Positions 53,000-63,250 of a stretch of DNA of 64,000 bases are shown here, one piece after another. A model generated the notes under the pieces. That model made no database searches. It had not been told where the DNA came from and saw nothing but the letters and a program-made list of their open reading frames with translations. The stretch is from Arthrobacter psychrochitiniphilus (GTDB taxonomy: Bacteria > Actinomycetota > Actinomycetes > Actinomycetales > Micrococcaceae). A program made the translations under genes and the position numbers. The stretch lies in the NCBI RefSeq assembly GCF_003185915.1, contig NZ_QHLZ01000009.1, forward strand, positions 1 through 64,000. Direction: 5' to 3'. The stretch's first letter is position 1, and each line of letters starts with the position of its first letter.

Positions 53000-53953
53000 G
53001 TGAGTCAAAGCAGCACCGTAACAGCCCTGCGCAACTTTACCCAAAAGCTGCCGAGCACAGTCACGCCCGCCATCAAGCGGCTAAGCGTGGCATCCCTGAT
53101 TGGCCAAGGCATCCTGATTGTCTCGGGCGGCGTTGTCCGAGTCACAGGCTCCGGCCTGGGCTGCCCCACCTGGCCCAAATGCACGGCTGATTCCTTGACC
53201 AATACGGCGGAAATGGGCATTCACGGCCTCATCGAGTTCGTGAACCGCACGCTGACTTTCGCCCTGGCCGCTGTGGGGCTGGTCCTGCTGATCATGCTGT
53301 GGAATCTGCGCAAGGAGCGCAAGGACCTGTTTTGGCTGGCGTTTGGCCTGCTGGCCGTCATCCCCGCCCAGGCCATCATTGGTGGTGTCACCGTGCTGAC
53401 AGGCCTGAATCCCTACGTGGTGAGCCTGCACTTCCTGGTCTCGGCCGCGCTCGTTGTGGTCTCCATGCTGCTTGTCAACAGATGCTACGGGCGAACCGGT
53501 GTTACGGGGCCTACTACCATTGCGCGCGCCCGGCCGCTGGTCCGTCAGCTCAGCGTTATTGCCGCCATCGCCAGCTACCTTGCCGTAATCCTGGGCACCC
53601 TGGTCACCGGCTCCGGTCCGCACTCGGGCGATTCCACGTCACCGCGCATGGAACTCAACGGCTACTTTGTCACGCGCCTGCACGCTGTCCCCGTCTATGT
53701 TCTCGTAGCAACTGCCCTTGTGCTGGTCATCCTTCTGTGGCGCAACGGCAAGGACAGTGTTGTGCGCAATGCGGCCCTGCTGTTGTTCGTCTCGGTACTT
53801 TTCCAAGGCTTCATTGGCTACTGGCAGTACTTCACAGGCATCCCGATCCTGCTCGTGATTGTCCACATGTTGGGCGCCTCCCTCATGCTCAGCGTTGCCA
53901 CCAACATGGTGGACGTGGCACTGCGCCGAGGCAAGAATTCTGTGGCGGCCTAG
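53000..53953 (+). CDS. ctaA: Heme A synthase (COX15/CtaA)
   Basis: About 317 aa, eight helices. Conserved VRVTGSGLGCPTWPKC (Cys pair), HGLIEFVNRTLTF (His ligand), VSLHFLVSAALVVVSMLLV, SGPHSGDSTSPRMEL and RLHAVPVYVLV, VIVHMLGASLML. It oxidises heme O to heme A for cytochrome c oxidase. Start GTG 53000 has GAAAGGCG upstream; ATG 52976 is possible. A terminator hairpin follows at 54003. Confidence 0.95.
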   Translation: MSQSSTVTALRNFTQKLPSTVTPAIKRLSVASLIGQGILIVSGGVVRVTGSGLGCPTWPKCTADSLTNTAEMGIHGLIEFVNRTLTFALAAVGLVLLIMLWNLRKERKDLFWLAFGLLAVIPAQAIIGGVTVLTGLNPYVVSLHFLVSAALVVVSMLLVNRCYGRTGVTGPTTIARARPLVRQLSVIAAIASYLAVILGTLVTGSGPHSGDSTSPRMELNGYFVTRLHAVPVYVLVATALVLVILLWRNGKDSVVRNAALLLFVSVLFQGFIGYWQYFTGIPILLVIVHMLGASLMLSVATNMVDVALRRGKNSVAA

Positions 53954-54002
53954 GCCTCACTGCGCCACCCCTGCACCTCCTTAACCAGCCATGCACGACG
54001 GC

Positions 54003-54037
54003 GGCCGGCACCTTCTCCTTGAGGTGGCCGGCCTCTT
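54003..54037 (+). terminator. Terminator downstream of ctaA
   Basis: GGCCGGCACC / GGTGGCCGGCC stem (one bulge) followed by TCTTTTG. Confidence 0.7.
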
Positions 54038-54218
54038 TTGTGCTCCCTTCGGCACAGTCACACGCCTTGACCGCTTAGGTCACCTAGGCCGCTTAGGCCG
54101 CCACTACCCTGCCAGGCCTGGGTTGTAGCGGCAGGACTCTCGAGCGGTGTTGGGCGCGAGCCACGCTCACCGCGTGCGTGTGATCCGACCAGTTCCCGTG
54201 CGCGGCAGTGCTTAAGCT

Positions 54219-54260
54219 ATAACGGCCGGAGCCTCCCTAGTGGGAGGCGCCGGCCGTTAT
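54219..54260. terminator. Strong bidirectional hairpin between ctaA and ctaB
   Basis: ATAACGGCCGG-A-GCCTCCC / GGGAGGC-G-CCGGCCGTTAT, 18 paired bases with one A/G mismatch and loop TAGT. Placed just after the converging ctaB stop; T-rich on both sides. Confidence 0.85.
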
Positions 54261-54303
54261 ATGTACGTGCGTGTGAAGACGTGCGTAAAAGGACCAGTGT
54301 CCC

Positions 54304-55278
54304 TTAGCGCATGAGTGCGGAACCAACAAAGGGATCTACTGCCAGGGACAGGAACAGCAGCGTCAAGTAGCTGATAGAAACGTGAAAAACCTTCATGGCA
54401 TTCTTCTTGGTGACGAGGTCCTTCTTCGAGTTGCTGTAGAGGGTGTGGGCCTCGTACAAGAACCAGGCGCCGGCTCCCAGAGCCGCAACGGTGTAGACAA
54501 TTCCTGCGCCACCGAGTGGAATCATGAGCAGCGAACACGCCACCATGGCCCAGGTGTAGAGAACTACCTGGACGGCCACCGTGCGTGACCCCGCCACGGC
54601 ACCGAGCATGGGCACGTTGACGGCGTTGTAATCGTCGCTGTACCGCATAGACAAGGGCCAGTAATGCGGCGGGGTCCAGAGGAAAATGACCATGAACAAG
54701 ATGATGGCCGGCCACTGCACGGAGTTAGTCACGGCCGCCCACGCAATAAGGACGGGGAAGCATCCGGCAGCCCCACCCCAAACAATATTCTGGGAGGTGC
54801 GGCGCTTGAGGATGAGGGAGTAGACCACCACGTACACGAAGATGGCACCGATCCCCAACATACCGGTGAGCGGGTTGACGCTCCACAACATCGCCACAGC
54901 AACAACCGTCAAAATCCAGGAGAAAATGAGCGCTTCACGCGGGGTGATGACACCCGTCACGAGGGGGCGCTTGGAGGTTCGGTTCATCACCTTGTCAATG
55001 TCGCGGTCAATGTAGCAGTTGAAGGCACCGGCAGCACCGGCAGCCAGTGCACCGCCCACCATGGTGGCGACCATGAGCCACAGGCCGGGAACCCCGCCCT
55101 GGCCGGAAAAGCCCTGCGCATAAAACATGGTGGGCAGGGTTGTGACCAGAAGAAGCTCCACAACCCGGGGCTTGGTCAGCGCCACATACCCCTTGGCCTT
55201 GTCCGAAAAGCTCACCGCAACTTTGGCCGAAGCCTGCGTTGTTGGGGTATGTGTCGCACTCACGAGAAATGTCACCAT
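54304..55278 (-). CDS. ctaB: Protoheme IX farnesyltransferase (heme O synthase)
   Basis: 324 aa UbiA-family prenyltransferase with nine helices. [19 protein letters not shown] is the first Asp-rich motif (DRDIDxxMxRT), [17 protein letters not shown] and [12 protein letters not shown] are further landmarks, the last holding the second Asp-rich region. It makes heme O, the substrate of CtaA. It is divergent from tkt. Start 55278 ([10 protein letters not shown]) or the GTG at 55260. Confidence 0.95.
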   Translation of the reverse strand: MVTFLVSATHTPTTQASAKVAVSFSDKAKGYVALTKPRVVELLLVTTLPTMFYAQGFSGQGGVPGLWLMVATMVGGALAAGAAGAFNCYIDRDIDKVMNRTSKRPLVTGVITPREALIFSWILTVVAVAMLWSVNPLTGMLGIGAIFVYVVVYSLILKRRTSQNIVWGGAAGCFPVLIAWAAVTNSVQWPAIILFMVIFLWTPPHYWPLSMRYSDDYNAVNVPMLGAVAGSRTVAVQVVLYTWAMVACSLLMIPLGGAGIVYTVAALGAGAWFLYEAHTLYSNSKKDLVTKKNAMKVFHVSISYLTLLFLSLAVDPFVGSALMR

Positions 55279-55692
55279 GTTTCCATTGTTGTATCTGTGC
55301 CGGCGAATCCTGACCGGCAGTTAGTGCACCGACTTATCAACGGTGGCACCGTGCCTGCGCGCGTAGAAGCCGCGGGCGCGTTTAACCTTTGCTCAATCAT
55401 AGCCGCTTGAGCGGGTGCAGCGTGAAAATAGCGAATGTCCAAGTTTACGCCGCGTTCTCGCAACATGTGAAAATGAATCACACCCCCCGCCGCTATATCG
55501 TGTAGCTTTAGAAAATCCTGACGGCTTGGAATTTATAGTGGTCTGAACCACCCATAGGACTAAGCTGGGAATTACTTTAATGCGATGACGCAGGGCGGAC
55601 CTGCCAGAGAGGGCCGGAAAACTTCGGTTGACCGACCGGACGGCTTGGACCGTACCTGCCCTATTTATGCCCCTAACGAGAGGGACCTGTCA
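55279..55692. other. Divergent region between ctaB and tkt, with a candidate operator
   Basis: No gene supported. GTGGT-CTGA-ACCAC (55538-55551) is a perfect palindrome of the TGGTCTGACCA type often bound by GntR-family regulators, placed about 140 bp before tkt. GAGAGGGACC before the tkt GTG is its ribosome-binding site. Confidence 0.45.
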
Positions 55693-57819
55693 GTGTCAAA
55701 TCTGGATTTGCCAACGTTCACATGGACCGCCACCGACCAGCGCGCAGTGGACACCGCACGCATTTTGGCCGCTGACGCCGTAGAGAAGGTCGGCAACGGC
55801 CACCCCGGAACGGCCATGTCTTTGGCCCCTGCAGCATACTTGCTCTTCCAAAAGGTCATGCGGATTGATCCCAAGAACCCCGATTGGATTGGCCGCGACC
55901 GCTTCATTCTTTCCCCCGGTCACACCTCGCTGACACTGTATGTACAGCTGTTCCTCTCCGGTTACGGTCTGGAGCTCTCTGACTTAGAAGCCCTGCGTAC
56001 CTGGGGTTCCTTGACCCCCGGGCACCCCGAATACAAGCACACGGCCGGCGTGGAAATCACCACCGGACCGTTGGGCCAGGGCCTGGCATCAGCAGTGGGC
56101 TTCGCCTACTCGCAGCGCCGTATGCGCGGCATGCTCGATCCCGAAGCAGCCCCCGGCACCAGCCCCTTCGACCACACTGTGTGGGTTATTGCCTCTGATG
56201 GTGATCTCCAAGAAGGCGTCACGAGCGAAGCGTCCAGCCTTGCCGGCCACCAGGAACTGGGCAACATGGTTGTTGTGTACGATTCCAACCACATCTCCAT
56301 TGAAGATGACACCAACATCGCCTACTCCGAAGATGTACTCAAGCGCTACGAGGCCTACGGCTGGCATGTCCAGCGGGTGGACTGGACCAAGACCGGTGAA
56401 TACGTAGAAGACGTTGCAGAATTGCATGGCGCCCTGGCAGCAGCGAAGGCAGAGACAACCAAGCCCTCACTGATCTCACTGCGCACCATCATCGGCTACC
56501 CGGCCCCCAAGAAGCAGAACACGGGAGCCATCCACGGCTCCGCTCTGGGCGCAGCCGAAGTTGCTGCCGTCAAGGAAGCTCTGGGCTTTGATCCCGAACA
56601 GCACTTCGCTGTGGAACCCGCCGTCTTGGATCACACCCGCCAGTTGCTCGAGCGGGGCGCTGCCACCCACGAAGAGTGGAACACCAGCTTCACTGCCTGG
56701 GCCGAGGCAAACCCGGAGAATGCTGCCCTGCTCGAACGCATTGAAAAGAAGGAACTGCCGGCCGGCTGGGAAGAAAACCTGCCGGTCTTTGAAGGCGGCA
56801 AGGATGTTTCAACCCGTGCAGCCTCCGGCAAGGTCTTGAACGCCATTGGCGGTGTCCTCCCCGAGCTCTGGGGTGGTTCCTGTGACCTGGCAGGTTCGAA
56901 CAACACCACCATTGAAGGCACCGGCTCTTTTGTGCCCGCCTCCAAGCAGACCGAGACCTGGTCCGGTGGCCCCTACGGCCGTGTTTTGCACTTTGGTATC
57001 CGTGAGCACGCTGCCGCCTCTATTGTGAACGGCATCCACCTGAGCGGGCCCACTCGTGCCTTCTCCGGTACGTTCTTGATCTTCAGCGACTACCAGCGCC
57101 CGGCCATCCGCCTCTCAGCCCTCATGGGGGTACCGTCCATTTATGTCTGGACGCACGATTCCATTGGCCTGGGCGAGGACGGCCCCACCCACCAGCCTGT
57201 GGAGCAGCTCTCGAGCTTGCGCGCCATCCCGGGCCTGGATGTGGTGCGCCCCGGTGACTCCAACGAGGTCTCGGCCTCCTGGAAGAAGATCTTGGAGACC
57301 ACGGAGAACCCTGCCGGTATTGTGTTGACTCGCCAGAACATCCCCACCTACGTGCGCGGCACGGGAGCAGCCACTGCCACCGATTTCGCCTCTGCGGATC
57401 TAGTGGCCAAGGGCGGCTACGTCCTGGCCGAAGCTGTGTCCAACGGCGCCGTGGTTACCCCTGCGGTCATCTTGATCGCTACGGGTTCCGAGGTCCAGCT
57501 GGCCGTTGAGGCCCGTGAGGCTTTGGCTGCGCAGGGCATTGCTGCCCGCGTTGTCTCCATGCCATGTGTGGAGTGGTTCAAGGCTCAGAGCCCCGAATAC
57601 CGGGATTCAGTTCTGCCTGCCGGTATCAAGGCTCGTGTCTCTGTTGAAGCCGGCCTTGCTCTTGGCTGGCGTGAATTTGTTGGCGATGCTGGCCGCTCCA
57701 TCTCTCTGGAACACTTCGGCGCCTCCGCTGATTACAAGGTTTTGTTTGAGAAGTTCGGCATCACTACGGAAGCAGTCACGGCTGCTGCCAAGGACTCCAT
57801 CGCTGCGGCCAGCGCCTAA
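55693..57819 (+). CDS. tkt: Transketolase
   Basis: About 708 aa. TPP-binding region SDGDLQEGVTSEASSLAGH with DSNHISIEDDTN, GNGHPGTAMSLAPAAY, GPLGQGLASAVGFAY, and FLIFSDYQRPAIRLSAL plus HDSIGLGEDGPTHQPVEQL of the pyrimidine domain. It moves two-carbon units in the pentose phosphate pathway. Start GTG 55693 (MSNLDLPTFTW) follows GAGAGGGACC. First gene of tkt-tal-pgi-zwf-opcA-pgl. Confidence 0.96.
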   Translation: MSNLDLPTFTWTATDQRAVDTARILAADAVEKVGNGHPGTAMSLAPAAYLLFQKVMRIDPKNPDWIGRDRFILSPGHTSLTLYVQLFLSGYGLELSDLEALRTWGSLTPGHPEYKHTAGVEITTGPLGQGLASAVGFAYSQRRMRGMLDPEAAPGTSPFDHTVWVIASDGDLQEGVTSEASSLAGHQELGNMVVVYDSNHISIEDDTNIAYSEDVLKRYEAYGWHVQRVDWTKTGEYVEDVAELHGALAAAKAETTKPSLISLRTIIGYPAPKKQNTGAIHGSALGAAEVAAVKEALGFDPEQHFAVEPAVLDHTRQLLERGAATHEEWNTSFTAWAEANPENAALLERIEKKELPAGWEENLPVFEGGKDVSTRAASGKVLNAIGGVLPELWGGSCDLAGSNNTTIEGTGSFVPASKQTETWSGGPYGRVLHFGIREHAAASIVNGIHLSGPTRAFSGTFLIFSDYQRPAIRLSALMGVPSIYVWTHDSIGLGEDGPTHQPVEQLSSLRAIPGLDVVRPGDSNEVSASWKKILETTENPAGIVLTRQNIPTYVRGTGAATATDFASADLVAKGGYVLAEAVSNGAVVTPAVILIATGSEVQLAVEAREALAAQGIAARVVSMPCVEWFKAQSPEYRDSVLPAGIKARVSVEAGLALGWREFVGDAGRSISLEHFGASADYKVLFEKFGITTEAVTAAAKDSIAAASA

Positions 57820-57837
57820 GCGGCGAAGCCGTTCCCT

Positions 57838-57924
57838 GCGGTGTGGGGGCGCTGTTCTTGCAGCTCCCCACACCGCATCACACCATTTTGCCCGCTGCCG
57901 TCGGTTCGCACCGGCGGCAGCGGG
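57838..57924 (+). terminator. Two hairpins between tkt and tal
   Basis: First: GCGGTGTGGGG / CCCCACACCGC (57838-57848, 57866-57876), 11 bp. Second: CCCGCTGCCG / CGGCAGCGGG (57891-57900, 57915-57924), 10 bp. Neither has a long T-run, so partial termination or RNA processing is more likely than a full stop. Confidence 0.65.
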
Positions 57925-57986
57925 AATAGATTATCTCGCCTGCAGTGCTGATAGATGCAGGGCCTTCACCTCAAGGAAGTAGCAAA

Positions 57987-59108
57987 ATGACGAATTCAAC
58001 TCCCACTGCCGCACTCTCCGCCGCTGGCGTCTCCATCTGGCTAGATGACCTGTCCCGCGACCGCCTCAACAGCGGTAGCTTGGCCAAGCTCATCGAGGAG
58101 AAGAACGTTGTTGGTGTGACCACCAACCCCAGCATTTTTGAAGCCGCCATCACCAAGAGCAATGACTACCAGGCAGAGCTGAAGAAGTTCTCGGCAGCCG
58201 GTATTGGCGCCGAAGACGCTGTCTTTGAGATCACCACCTCCGATGTTGCCGACGGTTGCGATCTGTTCGCCCCCATTGCCAGCGCAACCAAGGGTGTTGA
58301 TGGCCGTGTCTCGATCGAGGTTGACCCCCGCAAAGCGTGGGATACCGAAGGCACCTTCGCCGAGGCGAAGCGCCTCTACGCCAAGGTCAACAAGAGCAAC
58401 GTTTACATCAAGATCCCCGCAACATTGGAAGGCTTGGAAGCAATTACGGCAACCTTGGGTGAAGGCATTAGCGTCAACGTCACGTTGATCTTCTCACTGG
58501 AGCGCTACCGGGCCGTTGTCAACGCATTCTTGAGTGGGCTTGAACTGGCCAAGGCCAACGGTCACAACTTGGCTGATATCCATTCGGTGGCGTCCTTCTT
58601 CGTATCCCGCGTAGACCTGGAAATCGACGGCCGCCTGGACGCCCTGGGCACCGAAGAAGCAGCTGCCCTCAAGGGTAAGGCTGGCCTCGCCAACGCCCGC
58701 CTGGCGTACCAGGTCTTCGAGGAGATCTTCTCCTCCGAGCGTTGGGCCTTGCTGGCCGACGCCGGCGCACTCCCCCAGCGCCCCCTCTGGGCCTCCACCG
58801 GTGTGAAGAACCCGGCCTACCCCGACACCTTGTATGTCACCGAACTGGTAGCCACCAACGTGGTCAACACCATGCCGGAGAAGACCCTGGACGCCACGTT
58901 CGATCACGGCGTTGTCACAGGTGACACCATCACCGGCACCTACGAAGATGCCAACGCGCTGCTGAACCACCTCGAGCGCCTGGGCATCTCCTACAACGAG
59001 GTTGTAGCCTTGCTTGAAACTGAAGGTCTGGACAAGTTCGTTGCCAGCTGGAAGGAACTCTTGAACCATGTTCAGGACGCCCTTGACGCTGCCGGTTCGG
59101 AAGGCTAA
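57987..59108 (+). CDS. tal: Transaldolase
   Basis: 373 aa, actinobacterial type. [36 protein letters not shown], catalytic Lys in [29 protein letters not shown], and [16 protein letters not shown]. It transfers dihydroxyacetone units. ATG 57987 has CAAGGAAG upstream. The next gene starts 5 bp after its stop. Confidence 0.96.
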   Translation: MTNSTPTAALSAAGVSIWLDDLSRDRLNSGSLAKLIEEKNVVGVTTNPSIFEAAITKSNDYQAELKKFSAAGIGAEDAVFEITTSDVADGCDLFAPIASATKGVDGRVSIEVDPRKAWDTEGTFAEAKRLYAKVNKSNVYIKIPATLEGLEAITATLGEGISVNVTLIFSLERYRAVVNAFLSGLELAKANGHNLADIHSVASFFVSRVDLEIDGRLDALGTEEAAALKGKAGLANARLAYQVFEEIFSSERWALLADAGALPQRPLWASTGVKNPAYPDTLYVTELVATNVVNTMPEKTLDATFDHGVVTGDTITGTYEDANALLNHLERLGISYNEVVALLETEGLDKFVASWKELLNHVQDALDAAGSEG

Positions 59109-59113
59109 CCGCC

Positions 59114-60751
59114 ATGACATCATTGGCATTCGCGGCCACAGGCGCCGCAAAGGACGCTGGAGCCAGCCAGCTGCTGACACTGGTGGCAGACCAAGTTGCC
59201 TCACGGATATTCGCTAAGGATGCCACGTTGTGGGGTCCCGAAGCCGAGGCTGAGTCTGCAATTCGTCTTGGCTGGGTAGAAGCGCCTGAGGTTAGCGCAC
59301 CTCTGCTCGAAGAGATCACTGCCTTGCGTGAGGAATTGCGTGCGGAGGGCATTAACCACTTTGTGCTGTGCGGCATGGGCGGATCTTCACTGGCTCCTGA
59401 GGTCATTACGGCCACAGCAGGCGTGGAACTCACCGTCCTGGACAGCACCGATCCTGACCAGGTCCGGGCAGCTGTCAGCGACCGCCTGACTACCACAGCC
59501 ATTGTGGTCTCCTCCAAATCGGGATCAACGCTGGAAACAGATTCCCAGCGCCGCATCTTCGAACAGGAGTTCACGGCCGCCGGCATTGACGCCAAGTCCC
59601 GCATCATCATTGTGACCGATCCGGGTTCTCCCCTGGATGGCGCTGCACGCGAAGCCGGTTACCGCAAGGTTTTCAACGCAGATCCCAATGTGGGCGGACG
59701 CTACTCGGGCCTGACCGCTTTTGGCCTGGTGCCTTCGGGCCTGGCCGGGGCTGACATTTCAGCTCTGCTGAACTCTGCTGAGGAAGCTGGCGAAATGCTG
59801 CGCGATGACGACGTCGATAACGTCGGTCTGCGTCTTGGAGCGGCTCTGGGCGGTACCTCGCCGCTGCGCAACAAGATTGTGATCGTGGATGAGGGCTCGG
59901 GCATTGTGGGCTTCGCCGATTGGGCCGAGCAGCTCATCGCCGAGTCCACCGGCAAACAGGGCACGGGTGTGCTGCCCGTGGTGGCAGATCCGAACTCCCC
60001 CGAGGTCACCAGCGGTGCCGCCGATGTTCTTGTGGTCCGGCTGGTGGGTGGGGATTCCGAGACCGAACTTCGTGAGAACGAGGTCAGTATTGCCGGTGAT
60101 CTAGGTGCTCAGATGATGGTGTGGGAATTCGCCACTGCTGTTGCGGGGCGCCTGCTGGGCATCAATCCTTTTGACCAGCCTGATGTTGAGGCTGCCAAGG
60201 AGGCCGCCCGTGGTTTGCTGGACGCTACCCCTGAGGCCACCGCAGCACTGTTCACCGATGGTGCCGTTGAGGTTCGCAGCGCAAACAACGACGCCGGATG
60301 GCTGGCCGGGGCGGCAACTCTCCCCCAGGCACTGACTGCTTTGGCAGACACGCTCGGCGCAGACGGCTACCTCAGCGTTCAGGCGTACCTGGACCGGCTG
60401 GCTTACGCCCCCTTGGAATCCGTACGCAATGACCTCGCCGCGCTGACCTCACGCCCTGTCACTTTTGGCTGGGGCCCGCGCTTCCTGCACTCCACCGGCC
60501 AGTTCCACAAGGGCGGCCCAGCCGTTGGCGTGTTCTTGCAGGTCACGGGTGCTGCGACCACCGATTTGGCTATTCCTGACCGACCGTTTAGCTTTGGGGA
60601 GCTCATTTCCGCCCAAGCCGCTGGTGATGCAGCCGTGCTGGCAGATCACGGACGCCCCGTGCTTCGTCTACACCTGCTGGATGTGGCTGCTGGCGTTGCA
60701 CAACTCAAGACTGCGGTAGCCACACTTGCTGGCCGCCACTTAGACGCATAA
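59114..60751 (+). CDS. pgi: Glucose-6-phosphate isomerase
   Basis: 545 aa. VLCGMGGSSLAPEVITA and VVSSKSGSTLETDSQRR (sugar-phosphate-binding loops of the SIS fold), VGGRYSGLTAFGLVP, and RFLHSTGQFHKGGP (conserved near the C-terminus). Links fructose-6-P from the tal/tkt steps to glucose-6-P for the next enzyme, Zwf. Confidence 0.95.
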   Translation: MTSLAFAATGAAKDAGASQLLTLVADQVASRIFAKDATLWGPEAEAESAIRLGWVEAPEVSAPLLEEITALREELRAEGINHFVLCGMGGSSLAPEVITATAGVELTVLDSTDPDQVRAAVSDRLTTTAIVVSSKSGSTLETDSQRRIFEQEFTAAGIDAKSRIIIVTDPGSPLDGAAREAGYRKVFNADPNVGGRYSGLTAFGLVPSGLAGADISALLNSAEEAGEMLRDDDVDNVGLRLGAALGGTSPLRNKIVIVDEGSGIVGFADWAEQLIAESTGKQGTGVLPVVADPNSPEVTSGAADVLVVRLVGGDSETELRENEVSIAGDLGAQMMVWEFATAVAGRLLGINPFDQPDVEAAKEAARGLLDATPEATAALFTDGAVEVRSANNDAGWLAGAATLPQALTALADTLGADGYLSVQAYLDRLAYAPLESVRNDLAALTSRPVTFGWGPRFLHSTGQFHKGGPAVGVFLQVTGAATTDLAIPDRPFSFGELISAQAAGDAAVLADHGRPVLRLHLLDVAAGVAQLKTAVATLAGRHLDA

Positions 60752-60767
60752 GGCTACTCTCCAACAG

Positions 60768-62312
60768 ATGTCCACCTCTGCCTCAAACCACAATGAAAAC
60801 CCGCTCCGGGACAGCCGCGATCGCCGGCTGTCCCGGGTTGCGGGCCCATCGTCTCTGGTGCTCTTTGGAGTGACCGGGGACTTGTCGCGCAAGAAACTCA
60901 TGCCAGCCGTGTATGACCTCGCCAACCGCGGCCTGTTGCCGCCCAGTTTTGCTTTGGTGGGCTTTGCCCGCCGCCGCTGGGATGACGAAGATTTCGCCGC
61001 TGAGGTCAAGGCCTCAGTGGAAGCACATTGCCGTACGCCCTTTGATGAAGCGGTGTGGAACCAGCTGAGCGAAGGTATCCGATTCGTGCAGGGCGAATTC
61101 GATGACCATGATGCCTTTGAACGGCTCAAGGACACCTTGGCCGAACTGGACCGGACACGTGGCACGCGCGGTAACCATGCCTTTTACCTCTCAATCCCGC
61201 CGAAGGCTTTTGAGCTTGTCTGCCGCCGCCTCTCAGAACACGGGCTGGCACAGAGCGCAGATAGCTCGTGGCGCCGGGTAGTCATTGAAAAGCCGTTTGG
61301 GCACAACTTATCCTCAGCGCGGGACCTGAACAACATTGTAGAATCGGTATTTCCCGCTGACTCCGTCTTCCGAATTGACCACTATTTGGGCAAGGAAACG
61401 GTACAGAATATCTTGGCGCTACGCTTCGCCAACCAGTTCTTTGAGCCCTTGTGGAACGCAAATTATGTGGATCACGTCCAGATCACCATGGCGGAGGACA
61501 TTGGCACGGGAGGCCGTGCAGGCTATTACGACGGCGTGGGTGCTGCCCGCGATGTCATCCAGAACCACCTGCTTCAGTTGCTGGCGTTAACGGCCATGGA
61601 AGAGCCCATCTCCTTTGATGCGGATCATCTGCGGGCCGAGAAGGAAAAAGTCCTGGCAGCCGTCAAGTTGCCCAAGGACCTGTCCAAGCATTCTGCCCGC
61701 GGCCAGTTCTCCGGCGGCTGGCAAGGTGGTGAGCATGTTTTGGGCTACCTGGAAGAAGAGGGCATCCCGGCAGACTCCATGACCGAGACCTTCGCCGCAC
61801 TCCGCCTCGACATCAACACCAGGCGCTGGTCAGGTGTGCCGTTCTACTTGCGTGCAGGTAAGCGGCTGGGCCGCCGTGTGACGGAAATCGCTGTGGTCTT
61901 CAAGCGCGCACCCAACCTTTTGTTCACTGATCATGCGGAGGATGACTTCGGCCAGAATGCTGTGGTGATCCGTGTCCAGCCGGATGAGGGTGTGACGATT
62001 CGCTTCGGTTCCAAGGTGCCCGGCACTCAAATGGAGGTTCGCGATGTAACCATGGACTTTGGTTACGGACACGCATTCACCGAATCCAGCCCTGAAGCTT
62101 ATGAACGGCTCATCCTTGACGTGCTGCTCGGTGAACCTCCCTTGTTCCCGCGCCATGAGGAAGTTGAGCTCTCGTGGAAGATCCTGGATCCCTTCGAGGA
62201 GTTCTGGGCCGCCGAAGGCACCCAGCCGGAGCCGTACGAACCGGGCAGTTGGGGCCCTGCCTCTGCCGATGAATTGTTGAAACAAGATGGAAGGACGTGG
62301 CGTAGGCCGTGA
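60768..62312 (+). CDS. zwf: Glucose-6-phosphate dehydrogenase
   Basis: 514 aa. Cofactor loop FGVTGDLSRKKLMPAVYDL, substrate/active-site RIDHYLGKETVQNI (catalytic His in DHYLGKE), VIEKPFGHNLSSARDLN. C-terminal LSWKILDPFEEFW typical. Oxidises G6P to the lactone, making NADPH. Its stop overlaps the opcA GTG (GTGA). Confidence 0.97.
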   Translation: MSTSASNHNENPLRDSRDRRLSRVAGPSSLVLFGVTGDLSRKKLMPAVYDLANRGLLPPSFALVGFARRRWDDEDFAAEVKASVEAHCRTPFDEAVWNQLSEGIRFVQGEFDDHDAFERLKDTLAELDRTRGTRGNHAFYLSIPPKAFELVCRRLSEHGLAQSADSSWRRVVIEKPFGHNLSSARDLNNIVESVFPADSVFRIDHYLGKETVQNILALRFANQFFEPLWNANYVDHVQITMAEDIGTGGRAGYYDGVGAARDVIQNHLLQLLALTAMEEPISFDADHLRAEKEKVLAAVKLPKDLSKHSARGQFSGGWQGGEHVLGYLEEEGIPADSMTETFAALRLDINTRRWSGVPFYLRAGKRLGRRVTEIAVVFKRAPNLLFTDHAEDDFGQNAVVIRVQPDEGVTIRFGSKVPGTQMEVRDVTMDFGYGHAFTESSPEAYERLILDVLLGEPPLFPRHEEVELSWKILDPFEEFWAAEGTQPEPYEPGSWGPASADELLKQDGRTWRRP

Positions 62313-63250
62313 TAGTTGACCTGCCTGACACAACTACCTCCAAGATCACCAAGATGATCGTCAAACTGCGTGAGCAAGGTGGCGTTGTGGCCCTTGGACG
62401 GGTGTTGACCCTTGTGGTCATCACCGAGCTGGGAAACGAAGAGGATGCTATTGCAGCAGCCAACCTCGCCAGCCGTGAACACCCGTGCCGGATCATTGTA
62501 CTCGCTGCCGGATCAGCAGCGGATGCCACACGGTTGGATGCTGAAATCCGGGTGGGTGGAGACGCCGGCGCTTCCGAGGTCATTGTGCTGCACGGGCATG
62601 GCGAGTTGGCTGCCGAGAACGAATCCCTCGTCTCCGGCCTGCTGCTCCCTGACGCTCCCATTGTGGCGTGGTGGCCCAACCAGGCACCGGCAAAAACCAG
62701 CGAATCCCCCGTGGGACGTATTGCGCACCGGAGGATCACTGATTCCGCCAATGCTGCGGACCCCCGGGCGGCCCTGAGCAATATTGCCCAAACCTATGCG
62801 GCAGGTGACACCGATCTCGCATGGACGCGCCTGACCAATTGGCGCATTCAGTTGGCCGCAGCATTGGATGGCTTTGATGCCTCGGACCCCATTACCCGTA
62901 TCCATGTTGAGGGTGCCATTGATTCCCCCAGTACTCTACTGCTGGCGGCCTGGCTACACATGGCATTGGAAGTGCCCATCACCGTTAAGGACGATACTCG
63001 CGGAACAGGTATTCGTACAGTCGTCTTGGAGCGTCTGAAGGGGACAGTGGAGCTGACCCGCCCCGCCACCACCGATGCTGTGCTCACTCAGCCTGGCCAG
63101 CCCGTCCAGCACATCGCGTTGCCCCGGCGTTCCTTGCAGGATTGCCTGGCAGAAGAGTTGCGCCGGCTGGATCCCGATGAAGTATTTGGTGAAGTGGTCA
63201 CCGACGGCTTGACAAAGCTATTGTCAGAAGAAGAGGTAATGCAGGCATGA
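62309..63250 (+). CDS. opcA: G6PDH assembly/activator protein OpcA
   Basis: 313 aa. Starts VIVDLPDTTTSKITKMIVKL, then APIVAWWPNQAPAKTSESPV, GRIAHRRITDSANAADPR and DLAWTRLTNWRIQLAAALD, all typical of OpcA. It promotes Zwf assembly/activity and is always next to zwf in actinobacteria. GTG 62309; its stop overlaps the pgl ATG. Confidence 0.95.
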   Translation: MIVDLPDTTTSKITKMIVKLREQGGVVALGRVLTLVVITELGNEEDAIAAANLASREHPCRIIVLAAGSAADATRLDAEIRVGGDAGASEVIVLHGHGELAAENESLVSGLLLPDAPIVAWWPNQAPAKTSESPVGRIAHRRITDSANAADPRAALSNIAQTYAAGDTDLAWTRLTNWRIQLAAALDGFDASDPITRIHVEGAIDSPSTLLLAAWLHMALEVPITVKDDTRGTGIRTVVLERLKGTVELTRPATTDAVLTQPGQPVQHIALPRRSLQDCLAEELRRLDPDEVFGEVVTDGLTKLLSEEEVMQA

